Shown: piece after piece, positions 52,466-62,171 of the stretch
Position numbering within the stretch: position 1 is the stretch's first letter
How the letters are laid out: every line of letters starts with the position of its first letter
Assembly (NCBI GenBank): GCA_009746045.1
Contig: RPFO01000154.1
Span: 1,682,753-1,746,752 of the forward strand
DNA: 64,000 nucleotides
Source: Mesostigma viride
Lineage: Eukaryota; Streptophyta; Mesostigmatophyceae; Mesostigmatales; Mesostigmataceae
Reading direction: 5' to 3'
The notes under the pieces: model-generated
The model's database searches: none
Seen by the model: the letters and a program-made list of their open reading frames with translations, nothing else
Told to the model about the DNA's origin: nothing
Program-made: the position numbers and the translations under genes

Positions 52466-54469
52466 TCACTTCCCATCCGATTTTCTTCGAAATGCCACCC
52501 AGTAGCTGTTTTGTTGTCTCCATGATGAGTTTAACGTGTATCGAACCTTCGACTTCAGATTGTCAAACAGGTCGAGTGCATAGTCACTATGGTGCAGATT
52601 GATACCCAGCATACCCCAATGCGTCGTAGCCGCATTTCTCCAATTCTGATGGGCATCTGTCGTGGCCGGGTGATATTTATTCGTCAAAGACATAGTGTTT
52701 TCTGCGAACGAAAAAGCATCGTTGCTCCCAAATATAGCCGAAAACACAGAGAAAGGGCCGTCTATGAGCTGCTCTGAAAAAACAACACATTTGCTTGGTG
52801 CCGGAGTGGCTGTTTTTACAAAAAAGAATTTTTCGGGAGACCCTTCAAAGTAGTATTTCGTCGCTTCTGCTTGCAGCGCGGTCACGGAGTGGCGCGAGAA
52901 TGATTCTAGGAATGAAGAGTCGTAGCGGGGCCGTCTATCTCCATGTCTCCCTGACAGGTTTGGCGAGTCCTTTACGGTTATAATCCTGTATCTGAGTTCT
53001 ACATCATCGCCTTCGGATGGATTTTGAAACGTCGTTGTCTTCAACGTCCCATCCAAGGCCCCTTGAGATACTCCGTTCGCCAACAGATGAAAACCGGTGA
53101 GAGGAGGCAACGACTTTCCCCACCCCACATCATGGTCCGCGTAGACGCCGTTGATCGCGATTTTTACAGGATTTAGATATGAAATGTAGGAACTTGGTGT
53201 CCGGATGCCGGAGTGCAGTTGGCTCATTTTTGAAACGCATACCATCACCCCTCCTTTGTGGGTGGTGTAGGAGGTGAGGGTCGAGTCGTTGTAGACGTCT
53301 ATCTCGTAGTTCATATACTTGTTACTATCTGCCGCGACTGGCGCGGTGATTACGGCGTCTTCCCCGCGCAGTCCCCCGTTTTGCGAGAGGGAGACTCCGC
53401 CGATGGTCGGAGTGGTCGGCGTGAGCTGGGTGGAATTCATGTACCACCTGATGGGGAGTTTGCGTTGGTATGCGAAGGGGGTCGTCATCTTTATGCCCTG
53501 TTTGAGGGTCGTTCCCTCTACGACCTCCCAATTAGCGGTGGTTGGATTGGTGCTCCAGTAGAGTGCGTTCACAGGGTCAATCGGACCCATTCGCCAGTCC
53601 GTCAGTGGCGAGTATGTACGCGTGATGGTGAAGGATCTCCCAGTTAGTGGAAGGCGGCGGTTGTCGTCGCGAATCGTGGCGAAAGACAACAACTCCACGC
53701 GGAGAGGGAGGCCGTTAAATCGAGATCCGCCGAGACCATAGAAAGAGTCGGAAAAGTATGGATATCCTACCTCTCCGTCCACAACGCTCTCCCCCGTGCG
53801 CGCCTGGGTCGTGTGGTAGTCGCGATAGGTAAACTTACAGATTCCACTCGCGTCGCCATTCGTAACGTTGTAGGGCAGCTGGACTCGCACATCCTGGTCA
53901 TTGATGACGTTGAACGCGTTTTGGTGCGACACGGTCGTCCCGTCTTCGAGATGGAGGACGAAATCCCCGTTCAAGTTAGCTATCGACGTTTTGCCTACCC
54001 CGTGTTGGTCAAAAAGGTAGTCCAATTGCGCGCGGGTCAGGACTCTGCCACCAGGGTCTAGCAACGTATCAGGGCTAAAGTCGAAGACGTGGTACTGGGT
54101 CGCTCCCACTTTCGCCGTAAGGTAAGGTTCATTTAGAGTGAGATCGTCGACTAAAGTAGTCCCTGATTTAAAATAGGAATACCCATTCACGACGAGACTG
54201 TAAGCAAGTTCCGATGGGTCGCTTGCGGTCTCGTCGTCGTAATTGTCTCCGAGTCGCACATTTGTCGGCTGGCTCGGGTAGAAAATTTTGAATCCGTCGA
54301 CAACGAGTGACTCATCGAATGGATGTGAAATGCCAAGAAGTAACGTCACGCTAGCTTGAAGCCCATCTATGTCTGTTTCGATGTTAGAAACACGCTCCTC
54401 CATTTCAGGGTCGAGCGTTAACCCGGTGGCGAGATTGGTCGGTCTGCTCAATGTTGTTAGAACGACCAT
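52466..54469 (-). CDS. PLV large structural protein candidate, 667 aa
   Basis: An uninterrupted frame, the first of the leftward arm and the longest structural gene. Residues 20-45 form a short coiled coil (EERVSNIETDIDGLQASVTL). The remainder is beta-rich with many Tyr/Asn/Thr/Gly residues, as in spike or tail-type virion proteins. A short trimerisation helix near the N-terminus followed by beta domains would suit a fibre-like trimer. No family was recognised. Its ATG is 24 bp from the ATG of the divergent rightward gene, so both promoters must be very compact or overlap the coding starts. Confidence 0.6.
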   Translation of the reverse strand: MVVLTTLSRPTNLATGLTLDPEMEERVSNIETDIDGLQASVTLLLGISHPFDESLVVDGFKIFYPSQPTNVRLGDNYDDETASDPSELAYSLVVNGYSYFKSGTTLVDDLTLNEPYLTAKVGATQYHVFDFSPDTLLDPGGRVLTRAQLDYLFDQHGVGKTSIANLNGDFVLHLEDGTTVSHQNAFNVINDQDVRVQLPYNVTNGDASGICKFTYRDYHTTQARTGESVVDGEVGYPYFSDSFYGLGGSRFNGLPLRVELLSFATIRDDNRRLPLTGRSFTITRTYSPLTDWRMGPIDPVNALYWSTNPTTANWEVVEGTTLKQGIKMTTPFAYQRKLPIRWYMNSTQLTPTTPTIGGVSLSQNGGLRGEDAVITAPVAADSNKYMNYEIDVYNDSTLTSYTTHKGGVMVCVSKMSQLHSGIRTPSSYISYLNPVKIAINGVYADHDVGWGKSLPPLTGFHLLANGVSQGALDGTLKTTTFQNPSEGDDVELRYRIITVKDSPNLSGRHGDRRPRYDSSFLESFSRHSVTALQAEATKYYFEGSPEKFFFVKTATPAPSKCVVFSEQLIDGPFSVFSAIFGSNDAFSFAENTMSLTNKYHPATTDAHQNWRNAATTHWGMLGINLHHSDYALDLFDNLKSKVRYTLNSSWRQQNSYWVAFRRKSDGK

Positions 54470-54493
54470 TTATTATCTACCTAGAATATAAAC
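54470..54493. promoter_or_regulatory. 24-bp divergent gap between the two PLV arms
   Basis: TTATTATCTACCTAGAATAT and flanks lie between opposite ATGs (minus gene 54469, plus gene 54494). It is AT-rich with a TATA-like core in either direction. It is the only inter-arm space, so control elements for both arms are expected here or in the coding starts. Confidence 0.45.
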
Positions 54494-55021
54494 ATGGCCT
54501 CTGAGGCTTCAGAGACCCCAACGAGCTACCAAGACGAAACCTTCGCCGAGACGCGGGAAGAGCAGGTTGACCTGGTCAAGACAATTCGAAAGGGACAACC
54601 GCTGAATGATGAACAGAAAAAAGCCCTTCGCGACAAAATGAGGGTTTACCAGCAACGCGCAAAAGCCGAGAGGGAGAAGAGACGAAACGAAGAAAAGGAG
54701 GCAGAGATAACGAAACGAAAGGTCCTTGCAAAGGAATTGGAGATTCAGCGGCAAAGGCTAGTCGAACTCGAGCTGCAAGAAGCCCGTAACAAATCGCGGA
54801 TTGAACGCCTTCTCGCTGAAGATTCCGTCGCCTCAACCCCCGCCGACACGCCAAAACCAAGACGGGGTCGAAAGCCCAAGGAGACAGAGCCGGACTCTCC
54901 GCCACCCCCGATCAAGACCCGACAGCTCCCACCTCCACCACCGCCACCTGTCGCGATGACGCCATACGAGATGCGCATGGCCGCCATCCGCGCGTCTCTC
55001 CTTGCTAGTCTGGACGATTAA
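54494..55021 (+). CDS. PLV coiled-coil protein with AT-hook, 175 aa
   Basis: Residues 35-110 are a charged helix (KALRDKMRVYQQRAKAEREK, RRNEEKEAEITKR), predicted as a long coiled coil. An AT-hook-like PKPRRGRKPKE lies at about 119-129, then a Pro run ([18 protein letters not shown]). The tail is short and helical (YEMRMAAIRASLLASL). AT-hooks bind the minor groove of AT-rich DNA. A scaffold, DNA-condensing or regulatory role is possible. It is the first gene of the rightward arm and ends 12 bp before the ATPase start. Confidence 0.65.
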   Translation: MASEASETPTSYQDETFAETREEQVDLVKTIRKGQPLNDEQKKALRDKMRVYQQRAKAEREKRRNEEKEAEITKRKVLAKELEIQRQRLVELELQEARNKSRIERLLAEDSVASTPADTPKPRRGRKPKETEPDSPPPPIKTRQLPPPPPPPVAMTPYEMRMAAIRASLLASLDD

Positions 55022-55033
55022 AATGTCTTCAGA

Positions 55034-55917
55034 ATGATAATGGCTATCATCGAAGAGCGACGAATTCATTCACTTGAGAACAAAGACATCAAGCAACGAT
55101 ACGCCCCACAGCGTCCTGCTCCACCGAATATGCCGAGTCTTCATTTCATCGCAAACTTCTGCGGAGCTCGACGGTCTGGGAAAACTACATCGGCAGTCAA
55201 CATGGCGAAGGCTTACTTTGCTAACAACTCATTCGACAAGCTGTACCTCATTTCAGGGAGTGCCCACACGGAGCCGAAATACAAGGAGCTCCCGGAACCA
55301 GCTATGACGATGGAAGTCTACTCTAACCTGGCATTCGATGGGATGATAGATCATATAAAGTCTGACCTCCACGAATACGAGAGGTACAAGGACGATCTCA
55401 AGGTCTGGGAAACGTTTAAACGCGAATACGTGGACGGGAAAAAAACGCAGAACTCATGGACCTCTCCATGTACCTACGCCTTGATGCAATGAACTGGGAT
55501 AAACCTGCGACAAGGTTCGAGCACGGTCCTCCTTCGTCGCTCATTCTGATAGACGACATGCAAGGCAGTGCCCTCTATCAGAGCTCTAGCAAAAACGCTG
55601 TTGCGGCTTTCGCGTTCAAACACAGACACTTCCTCACGAGCATGATTTTCCTGACACAGGCGTACACGAGCGGTGGCGTACCACGAGCAGTGCGAGCGAA
55701 TATATCGTTTCTTGCGCTGTTCAGAACGAAGGACCATCGAGCCGCGCGACAGATCGCGGAAGAGAGCGCGGGGGCTGTGGCGCCGGACGAGTTTCTCGCG
55801 CTATGGGACCACGCCGTCAAGGACGATCCTCACGACTTCTTCGCTGTCGACTTCGACCAGCGCGACCCGAAAAAAATGTTTCGTCGAAACTTCAATACAT
55901 TTCTCTCGATAAAATAA
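55034..55917 (+). CDS. PLV genome-packaging ATPase (A32/FtsK-HerA type), one-base frame change at A7 run
   Basis: Two frames form one protein of about 290 aa. The first (55034 to about 55445) has Walker A, ANFCGARRSGKTTSA (about residues 41-55). The second (about 55445-55917) has Walker B, SSLILIDDMQG, then HRHFLTSMIFLTQAYTSGGV with a candidate sensor and ends near MFRRNFNTFL. This is the A32-like packaging ATPase that pumps the genome into the capsid in PLVs, Polintons and NCLDVs. The frames meet at GGG plus seven A (55437-55445), where a one-base shift joins them. That could be an error, a mutation, or slippage on the A run. The start could also be ATG 55040. Confidence 0.85.
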
Positions 55918-55939
55918 TTTTCTCTGAACATGATATACT

Positions 55940-56434
55940 ATGGATATTCCGTCCATCAAACGATACGCAGGCGCCGAGAAGGAGTACGTGTTGGACACCC
56001 AAGCACTCCTCCGATATTGTTCGGGTTCTCGACTGGGGCAGAAAACTCTAGAACGTGTCGTCAGGATCCTTCAAGAAGCAGGCCACCACGACACGATTCC
56101 GTCCACCTGTCACGACATGAGCCCCGAAATCCGATTGGCCATCCTCGCCTTGGTGGGCGATCGCAGGCGTCCACGTGGGCGCTCACCCTCCAAAACGGAA
56201 AAACGACACGAACCGAAACGGCCTCGAGGGCGCCCAAGGATCCACCCCGTAGGGTATAAAAAGCCTCGAGCCAAAAAATTGTCTCATGTTCAGTCATCAG
56301 ATGACGGTGACCGTAGAGGAGCGTCGCGAGCAATGGCGACGGGCCCAGGCGAAGAGGCGAGCAATCGCCCGCGACCAGACGAACTGCATCTCGGCGAAAA
56401 GCAAGGTCAAGAAGGGCGTCTGGAATCCCAGTGA
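55940..56434 (+). CDS. PLV AT-hook protein, up to 164 aa
   Basis: Begins MDIPSIKRYAGAEKEYVLDT with a compact helical first 75 residues (LLRYCSGSRLGQKTLERVVR). A basic segment follows with an AT-hook, KRPRGRPRIHPVGYKKPRAK (about residues 94-113). The last 45 residues overlap the recombinase start (56286) in another frame and are low-complexity. Putative DNA-binding accessory factor, for example for recombination at AT-rich targets; function not shown. The 22-bp spacing from the ATPase suggests one transcription unit. Confidence 0.6.
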   Translation: MDIPSIKRYAGAEKEYVLDTQALLRYCSGSRLGQKTLERVVRILQEAGHHDTIPSTCHDMSPEIRLAILALVGDRRRPRGRSPSKTEKRHEPKRPRGRPRIHPVGYKKPRAKKLSHVQSSDDGDRRGASRAMATGPGEEASNRPRPDELHLGEKQGQEGRLESQ

Positions 56435-57569
56435 CCGATGGATCGCAAATAACCCCGAGTGCGCTGAAAAAATCGGCTTGCAGGCGACCTCTCCACCCTC
56501 GCCGGAGCCACCGCACCACGAGGAACCGCCTGCGCGACCTACTGATGGACGATACTGGACCTTCGACGAGGCCGTCGCCGCAGCGGATGCCCGGCCAGAG
56601 CATCACGAGCCTGGCAGGCCCTCGAGAGAGCGCGGGGCGACGCGCAAAACCGCGAAGGGGTACATCGGCAGGCTCCGAGTTCTCCTCGACAGGCTGGGGT
56701 GCTCGCAGGACGAATCAGTCGACTGCCTCGCCGACACCGCCCGTGTCCTGCGCGTCGTCCACGAAACCTCGGAACCCAAACGCAAGCTCGCACACTCGAA
56801 AGAGGATGCGTGGAGGGAGAACGAGAAGAACTTGCTCGGAGTGATAAACGGGGTGAATCGAATGATGCCACCTGAAAAGAGGCTCCCACGCGACGTGACG
56901 GACGCGTACGCTGCTCGAGTCAATGAGCTGAAGGTCGGCGACCTCGACAGGAAATTCGACAGGGCCGAGAGCAAGCCACTGAGGTATACGTACGAGCAGC
57001 TCCAGCGGATCGCCGCCGCCGAGTACAAAAAGGACCCTACGTCTGACGCCGCTTTGATGGGTCTTATTTACCTGTCCGGCGAGAAACTGCCACCAACCAG
57101 GTACGACCACGACAAAATGCGCGTTGTCAGTTCTATCAGCGAGCTCGAGCCACACGAGAACGGATACATTCCGAGCGAGCGCCGCATGATAATTCAACGT
57201 TTTAAGACGGCAGAGACGTACGGCACGTACGACTACCAAATTCCAGACGGGTACAAGAAGCTGATTAACGCGTTGCAGGCTCGAGCTCATCAGAAGTACG
57301 TGTTCGAGGACCCAAAAAATCCAGGCGAATACATGAAGCACGAGTATTATTCTGCGAAGTACAACCGCATCTACCACGGCATTGATGCAACGAGGCAGGC
57401 GTACATCACCCGTTTCCTGAAGGGCGCTTCGTGGAAAAAGCGAAAATGGGCTGGTGACTTGATGGGGCACGACGTACTTACAGGAGCCGTTTACGAGCGG
57501 CAGGCGGGGGGCCCCTCTCCTCAGGGCGGCGAGACTGGCGGACGTCGGCTGAGGCCGAGGAAAAAGTAG
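56286..57569 (+). CDS. PLV tyrosine recombinase / integrase, 427 aa
   Basis: An intact frame. The catalytic domain starts near residue 235 (YTYEQLQRIAAAEYKKDP). The active-site signature is: first Arg in LPPTRYDHD (R272), a beta-hairpin Lys near RFKTAETYGTY (about 305-315), second Arg in DATRQAYITRF (R370), His in LMGHDV (H395) and nucleophile Tyr in TGAVYER (Y403). The Arg-24-His-7-Tyr spacing is that of the family. The N-terminal 115 residues are basic and Pro-rich, with a SAM-like core-binding region after that (GYIGRLRVLLDRLGCSQDES). It probably excises and integrates the viral genome. The enzyme contrasts with the retroviral-type integrase of true Polintons and Mavirus. It overlaps the AT-hook gene. 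Confidence 0.85.
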   Translation: MFSHQMTVTVEERREQWRRAQAKRRAIARDQTNCISAKSKVKKGVWNPSDRWIANNPECAEKIGLQATSPPSPEPPHHEEPPARPTDGRYWTFDEAVAAADARPEHHEPGRPSRERGATRKTAKGYIGRLRVLLDRLGCSQDESVDCLADTARVLRVVHETSEPKRKLAHSKEDAWRENEKNLLGVINGVNRMMPPEKRLPRDVTDAYAARVNELKVGDLDRKFDRAESKPLRYTYEQLQRIAAAEYKKDPTSDAALMGLIYLSGEKLPPTRYDHDKMRVVSSISELEPHENGYIPSERRMIIQRFKTAETYGTYDYQIPDGYKKLINALQARAHQKYVFEDPKNPGEYMKHEYYSAKYNRIYHGIDATRQAYITRFLKGASWKKRKWAGDLMGHDVLTGAVYERQAGGPSPQGGETGGRRLRPRKK

Positions 57570-57767
57570 ACAGTTTTCCCGTGGGAAATTTTCATGAATG
57601 TCGAAAATGATATCCTAAACCGCATGCATTATACAGGAAATAAAAAAGTTCCATGGGACCATTTTTCTTGAGGGTCGAGGTTCGAGGGTTTATGTGGTTT
57701 TTAAACGAACTGAAATTTTTTAATCGAAACTTTTTTTTTCTAAGCATACGGTATACAACCTTCCAGA
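57570..57767. other. Spacer before the replication gene
   Basis: AT-rich, with T9 and TTTTTAATCG stretches. Plausible promoter for the replication gene; nothing specific identified. Confidence 0.35.
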
Positions 57768-60700
57768 ATGGTCTCGAACTTCAACCTGCATGACGACACG
57801 GTCGACCGACACGACGTAACCGACAAGCCGACACGATTCGATTCCTCGTGGGAGATCTCCCACGGGAATAAAGGCGGACTCTCCCACGACAATCCACACT
57901 CTTGCGCTCACACAACCTCTAAGATGTCGACCGCCGCGGAATTTGTTCCTCTGTGGTTCGCGTCGAAAGATACGCCTTTCTTTGCTCGGACGCCAGGGGT
58001 GATGTACTCGTACGAAGAGGAAAAACCCCAAGACGCTTCGGAGGCGTATGGTCGCTCTCGTGGGATGAAGTACATCATGGCGCTGAACACGTACAAAAAA
58101 ACGAACATGTATGCCGCTTTCGGGTGCAGGGAGGACTTGATCAAGACCCATGCGGAGTTATCAACAAGCGATCCGCATTTGCTAGAAATTCTATCCCCCG
58201 ACGTGAGCGTCGTCCCATATTTCGATTTTGACTGGGAAACGGAAGAACCCATCGACTACCAGCTGGAGAAGTACGCAAAAGCGGCCATATCCATGTTCTT
58301 CAACGACGTGTACGAGATAAATGTCGAGGAAGAGCGAGATATGCGGGTCCTTATTGGCCATCGCGTCAGGAGCGGCATTTTCAAGAACTCTGTTCATGTC
58401 ACGGTGCCGACGATCTACATCCCGACAATGGAGGATCGTGTCAAGATGGGAGAGCTTTTTCAGTCGTTTCTTCTTCAGTGCGCGATGGATTTATCTTCAG
58501 GATATCAGTCTGAGGTGTGCCAGAGACTCGTCAAGTCCCAGCACTCGAAAGAGGATTGGGAGGACATGCACGCGAACGGGAACCCGATTGTGGAGAAAAC
58601 AACTGGCGTTTGGGCGCCTAAACACGACATCAAGTTTTGCTACGATAGAATGATCTATTCGAGGTACCGGGCCTTTCGCATGATAGGGATGAAGAAGCGC
58701 GGAGACAGCGGCGAGGACGCGTACCTCCGCCCAGTCCCAGGGGGTAGTTCCGACGTCGGCGAATATTTGGTGACTGTCTTCAACGAAGAGGGACTGACCC
58801 GGCTCCCCCATGTCGATGATGCGGAACTATCCGAAACGAGCCATACAGTGTTTCGAGGGTATGGGAAGACTATCCCACCACCTCGGGGCCTGGACATCTC
58901 GCCATCCATCGAAGCAATGAAAAAGTTTTCGCCTGGATGCAAGTATATGCGCACAACCTGTAAAGAATCCGATCGAGGTGTCGCAACGTTCGTCAAGTAC
59001 TCCGTCGACTCTGTGGATCCGTTATGCAGGATCTGCCTCAAGATACACGACAACAACGGGCCTTATAACCTGCTACTCCCTAATGGCGCTGTACAGTACA
59101 GATGCCACCAGGACTCACAGCACCGATTCATCGAGATCTCCCCGCCCGTGATGAAGCTCGCGGACTCGGACAAAGTGCCGTTCACTCACACGTACTCGTC
59201 CGAGAAAATCAGGCCTTTCAGCTGGGATGCGCTATTTAGAGGCCCGCACAAGAGCACCATCCTCGTCCAGTCCAACTGCGGGACAGGTAAATCTGAGAGG
59301 ATTCGTGAACTCGTCAACGAGGCGGTGAGGAGGGATCCAGGTATCCGCGTGTGCTGCATGGTGGCTAACATCAGCCTGTCCAAGGAGGAGGATCGCAACT
59401 ACAAGTCTCTTGGCGAGCGCGGGAGGACGATTGCATGGGAGGACAACGCGTTCCATATCTTGTCCAATGACCCGAATTTCCGTCACTACCTCAGCGGTCC
59501 GAAGGGAATGATGTCTGATGACAGGGTGCTGGTCGTTCTTAACAGCATCTTGCGCGTCACAGACCAACCGTTCGATCTCCTCATCCTAGACGAAATATAT
59601 AACACCCTCACCGCGATTTCGCAGGGCCACATGAAATACAAGCGCGAGGTGTTGAGGAAGTTCATCAGGCTCATTGAGATGTCCAAGGTCGTGATTGCGC
59701 TAGACGCTACCGTTACTCGAAAGGTATACGAGTTCATAGCGGCCTATCGCGCGGCGGATACTATGGAGGTGGATTGCAACACCTTCCGGCGCCCTACCAA
59801 CAGGACTCTGCGATGGGTGGATGTGACATCAGAAAAGAACTGGCGAAAGGTCTGCGTGGACAGGTTTGTTACTGAGTGTGAGAGGAGGATAGAGGCCGGA
59901 GAGAGGATTTTCTGCCCAATGTCTGGCAAAAAAGAGGCCGCCATGGCGTATGAGGCACTCAAACCCTTCATCGACAAGCGCAAGAACGGGCGTCTCTACA
60001 CTAGTCTGACGAGCAAGGAGGATCTGGAGTTTGGCGCGAATGCTGCGTGGGCTGACTTGGACTTTTTGATCTTCAGCCCCACGATCACGGTTGGAGTCAG
60101 CTACACGGAGCACACGTTCGACAGCATGGTGGGACTCTTCATCAACGGGGACCACTACGCGAGCTACACGACAACCCTCCAGCAAATTTTCAGGGTGCGC
60201 CACTTAGTCAAGGGAGAGATGGTCATCTTCTATCGAGACACGACTTCGCTTCTTGACAGGCCTCCAACGGACTACGGTACGATCGTCGAGAACATGATCG
60301 CGGGGGACACTGCGCTCATCCAGCTGCTGTTCGACAACGCCGACGTAGTCTGCGACTGGAGCGCGGACAAGTCGCGTATCTATGACAGAAACTGTCCCAA
60401 ATTCCGCCTCTTCTGCCGGAACCAGCAAGATCTCGCGGTGTCGAGGTCCCATTACAAGGGAAATCTCATCAAGATACTGACGGAGGACTACGGCGTGGAG
60501 GTGTCGGCAGTGGAGGAGTTGGGGGACATCGACGCCCCCCGCTTCCGGTACTAGAAGATCCAGACAAGGACAGGGAGGTGGTGCTTCTGAGCGAGGAGGA
60601 GTACAAGGATCTAGAGGGGAGAATCGGCGGCACGGTTCCACTTTCACCGTACGAAATGCGTCTGAAGGCGGTGTACGAATTGACTCATCGGTTGTACGAG

Positions 60701-61354
60701 ATTCCGTATGATCTCATCGACGACGAGCTCCCTCAAATTCTGGACAAGGAGATGGGGAGGAAGGCGTACGTTGGCGTTCGGCAATATTCGAAGTTGACGG
60801 GACTAGGAACCAAGGAGCATTTTAGAGACAATCTGTTGATTCTGCAGAAGTCAGAGTCCTTGTTTGATTTGAAGGCGTATTCTCGTTTTGGACTAGCACA
60901 GTCTCTGGCCATTACGCTCAAGCTACTAGAAGGGACGCCTATCATCGACTTCATCACGACGGCTGATCCGTCCAATCTCACAATGAAGTTGACGCGCGAC
61001 GAGACGATTGCACTAGGGAATAAAATTGATAGCGAAATTGCCGACAAGGCCTGGTTCATGCGCTCAACATTTGGATACCGGCGGAGGGCAGGCGAGGCTG
61101 GTAGTTTGTCTTTTGCGCAATGCAGCGGTCTCATCAACAGCTTGTTGAACCCGACTCTAGGAATTTATGCCAAGGGGGCGAAGGGCAATAGCCGTGGCGG
61201 TGGTTGCTTGGAAATTTCGAAGGCGGACATGCATGCGTTTCTTGATAGGTATAAACCCTCGTGGTGGGGCGATGAGAAGGATTATTCGATCACGTCGTTG
61301 TCTGGCCTGTCGATGGATGAAATCGCTCCTTTCCTGCAGGGAGCGGATAAGTAG
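57768..61354 (+). CDS. PLV replication protein: AEP primase - zinc ribbon - UL9-like SF2 helicase (frame change at about 60543)
   Basis: The frame 57768-60554 (928 aa) and a second to 61354 overlap in sense (LPVLEDPDKDREVVLLSEEE bridges them). A one-base change in a C6 run near 60536-60541 would join them to about 1195 aa. The primase part has VVPYFDFDWE (DxD, about residue 152), KNSVHVTV (SxH, about 208) and DRMIYSRYRAFRM, as in UL52-type archaeo-eukaryotic primases. Cysteines at about 391-398 and in CRICLKIH, then CHQDSQH, suggest a zinc ribbon. The helicase part has SNCGTGKSERI (Walker A, about 504), DLLILDEI (Walker B), DATVT and SPTITVGVSYTEHTFDS, the layout of herpesvirus UL9-type helicases. 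Start could also be ATG 57924. It replicates viral DNA; no polymerase is visible nearby. Confidence 0.8.
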
Positions 61355-61472
61355 TTTTAATATTAAAGCCTGTTTTTCTGCCATGCATTTCTTTGTAAAA
61401 ACGGTTTACAACCTCCAAGACGTCGCGCTCACTGTCTCCTCGTCTTCGAGTAGACGTCGATCCGGTTCCGGT
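61355..61472. other. Right internal spacer of the PLV
   Basis: AT-rich start (TTTTAATATTAAAG palindrome at about 61356), then unique sequence to the right TIR. No gene recognised. Confidence 0.35.
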
Positions 61473-62171
61473 CACACCCCGCCGCGCGGCCCTCGCCGGC
61501 TCCCTCACCCTGCGAGGACATGGCGAAAAATTGGGCGGTCTTTTCTTAAGAGTAAGTACGTGCAATTTTTCGCCACATCCAACAACCCACGCCACCTCAG
61601 CGCCGGCCAGTGGGGGGGGTGGCGAAAAATTGTCCGTTCTTTCTCTTAAGAGTAACTAAGGACAATTTTTCGCCATCACTCTCACACCTTGACAAAACAC
61701 CTCCTATGACCCGCGCCAAGGGGTGGCAGGGTGGCGAAAAATTGTCCGTTCTTTCTCTTAAGAGTAACTAAGGACAATTTTTCGCCATCACTCTCACACC
61801 TTGACAAAACACCTCCCATGACCCGCGCCAAGGGGTGGCGGGTGGCGAAAAATTGTCCGTTCTTTCTCTTAAGAGTAACTAAGGACAATTTTTCGCCATC
61901 CTTGTCACACCCCAAACACACCATCACAACTGCCGGGGGGGTGGTGACAGATGCCAGCCTAAATGTAACAACCTGGTGAGCAGTGGTGGCAGGGGGGCAC
62001 TTTTGTTTTTGCAAGTGGTTTAGGGTTTTAGGGTTTAGGGCTTAGGGTGAGACCCATCCTAGGCCGCGGTCACTATAGGGTCACTATAGGGGTGGCAGAT
62101 GCCAGCATAAGGGTGGTGCACTTCTCCTAGTCGCGATGACGGAATGATGACGGAATGATGATGGAAGATAC
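61473..62171 (-). repeat. Right terminal inverted repeat, 699 bp
   Basis: Mirror of 43540-44238 with the same hairpin array, GGTCACTATAG motifs and TTTAGGG-type tract. Ends GGAAGATAC at the TTAA tract. Confidence 0.95.

Larger units (their letters stand above)
43540..62171. mobile_element. Integrated polinton-like virus (PLV), 18.6 kb
   Basis: Two 699-bp terminal inverted repeats enclose a compact, intronless gene set. It includes an A32/FtsK-type packaging ATPase, a major-capsid candidate, a penton-like protein, a fibre, a tyrosine recombinase and a primase/UL9-like helicase. Leftward structural genes and rightward replication/integration genes diverge from a 24-bp gap at 54470-54493. No family-B polymerase, rve integrase or Ulp1 protease was recognised. 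This fits the polinton-like viruses of algae better than true Polintons or virophages, though only searches can place it. Confidence 0.88.

Noticed and set aside
57953-58231. Shadow frames within the replication gene and integrase
   Set aside because: Alternative frames of clearly coding sequence with no features of their own.
43540-62171. Classification as a true Polinton/Maverick or virophage
   Set aside because: No retroviral-type integrase, protein-primed polymerase or Ulp1 protease was seen; a tyrosine recombinase and UL9-like helicase fit polinton-like viruses better.
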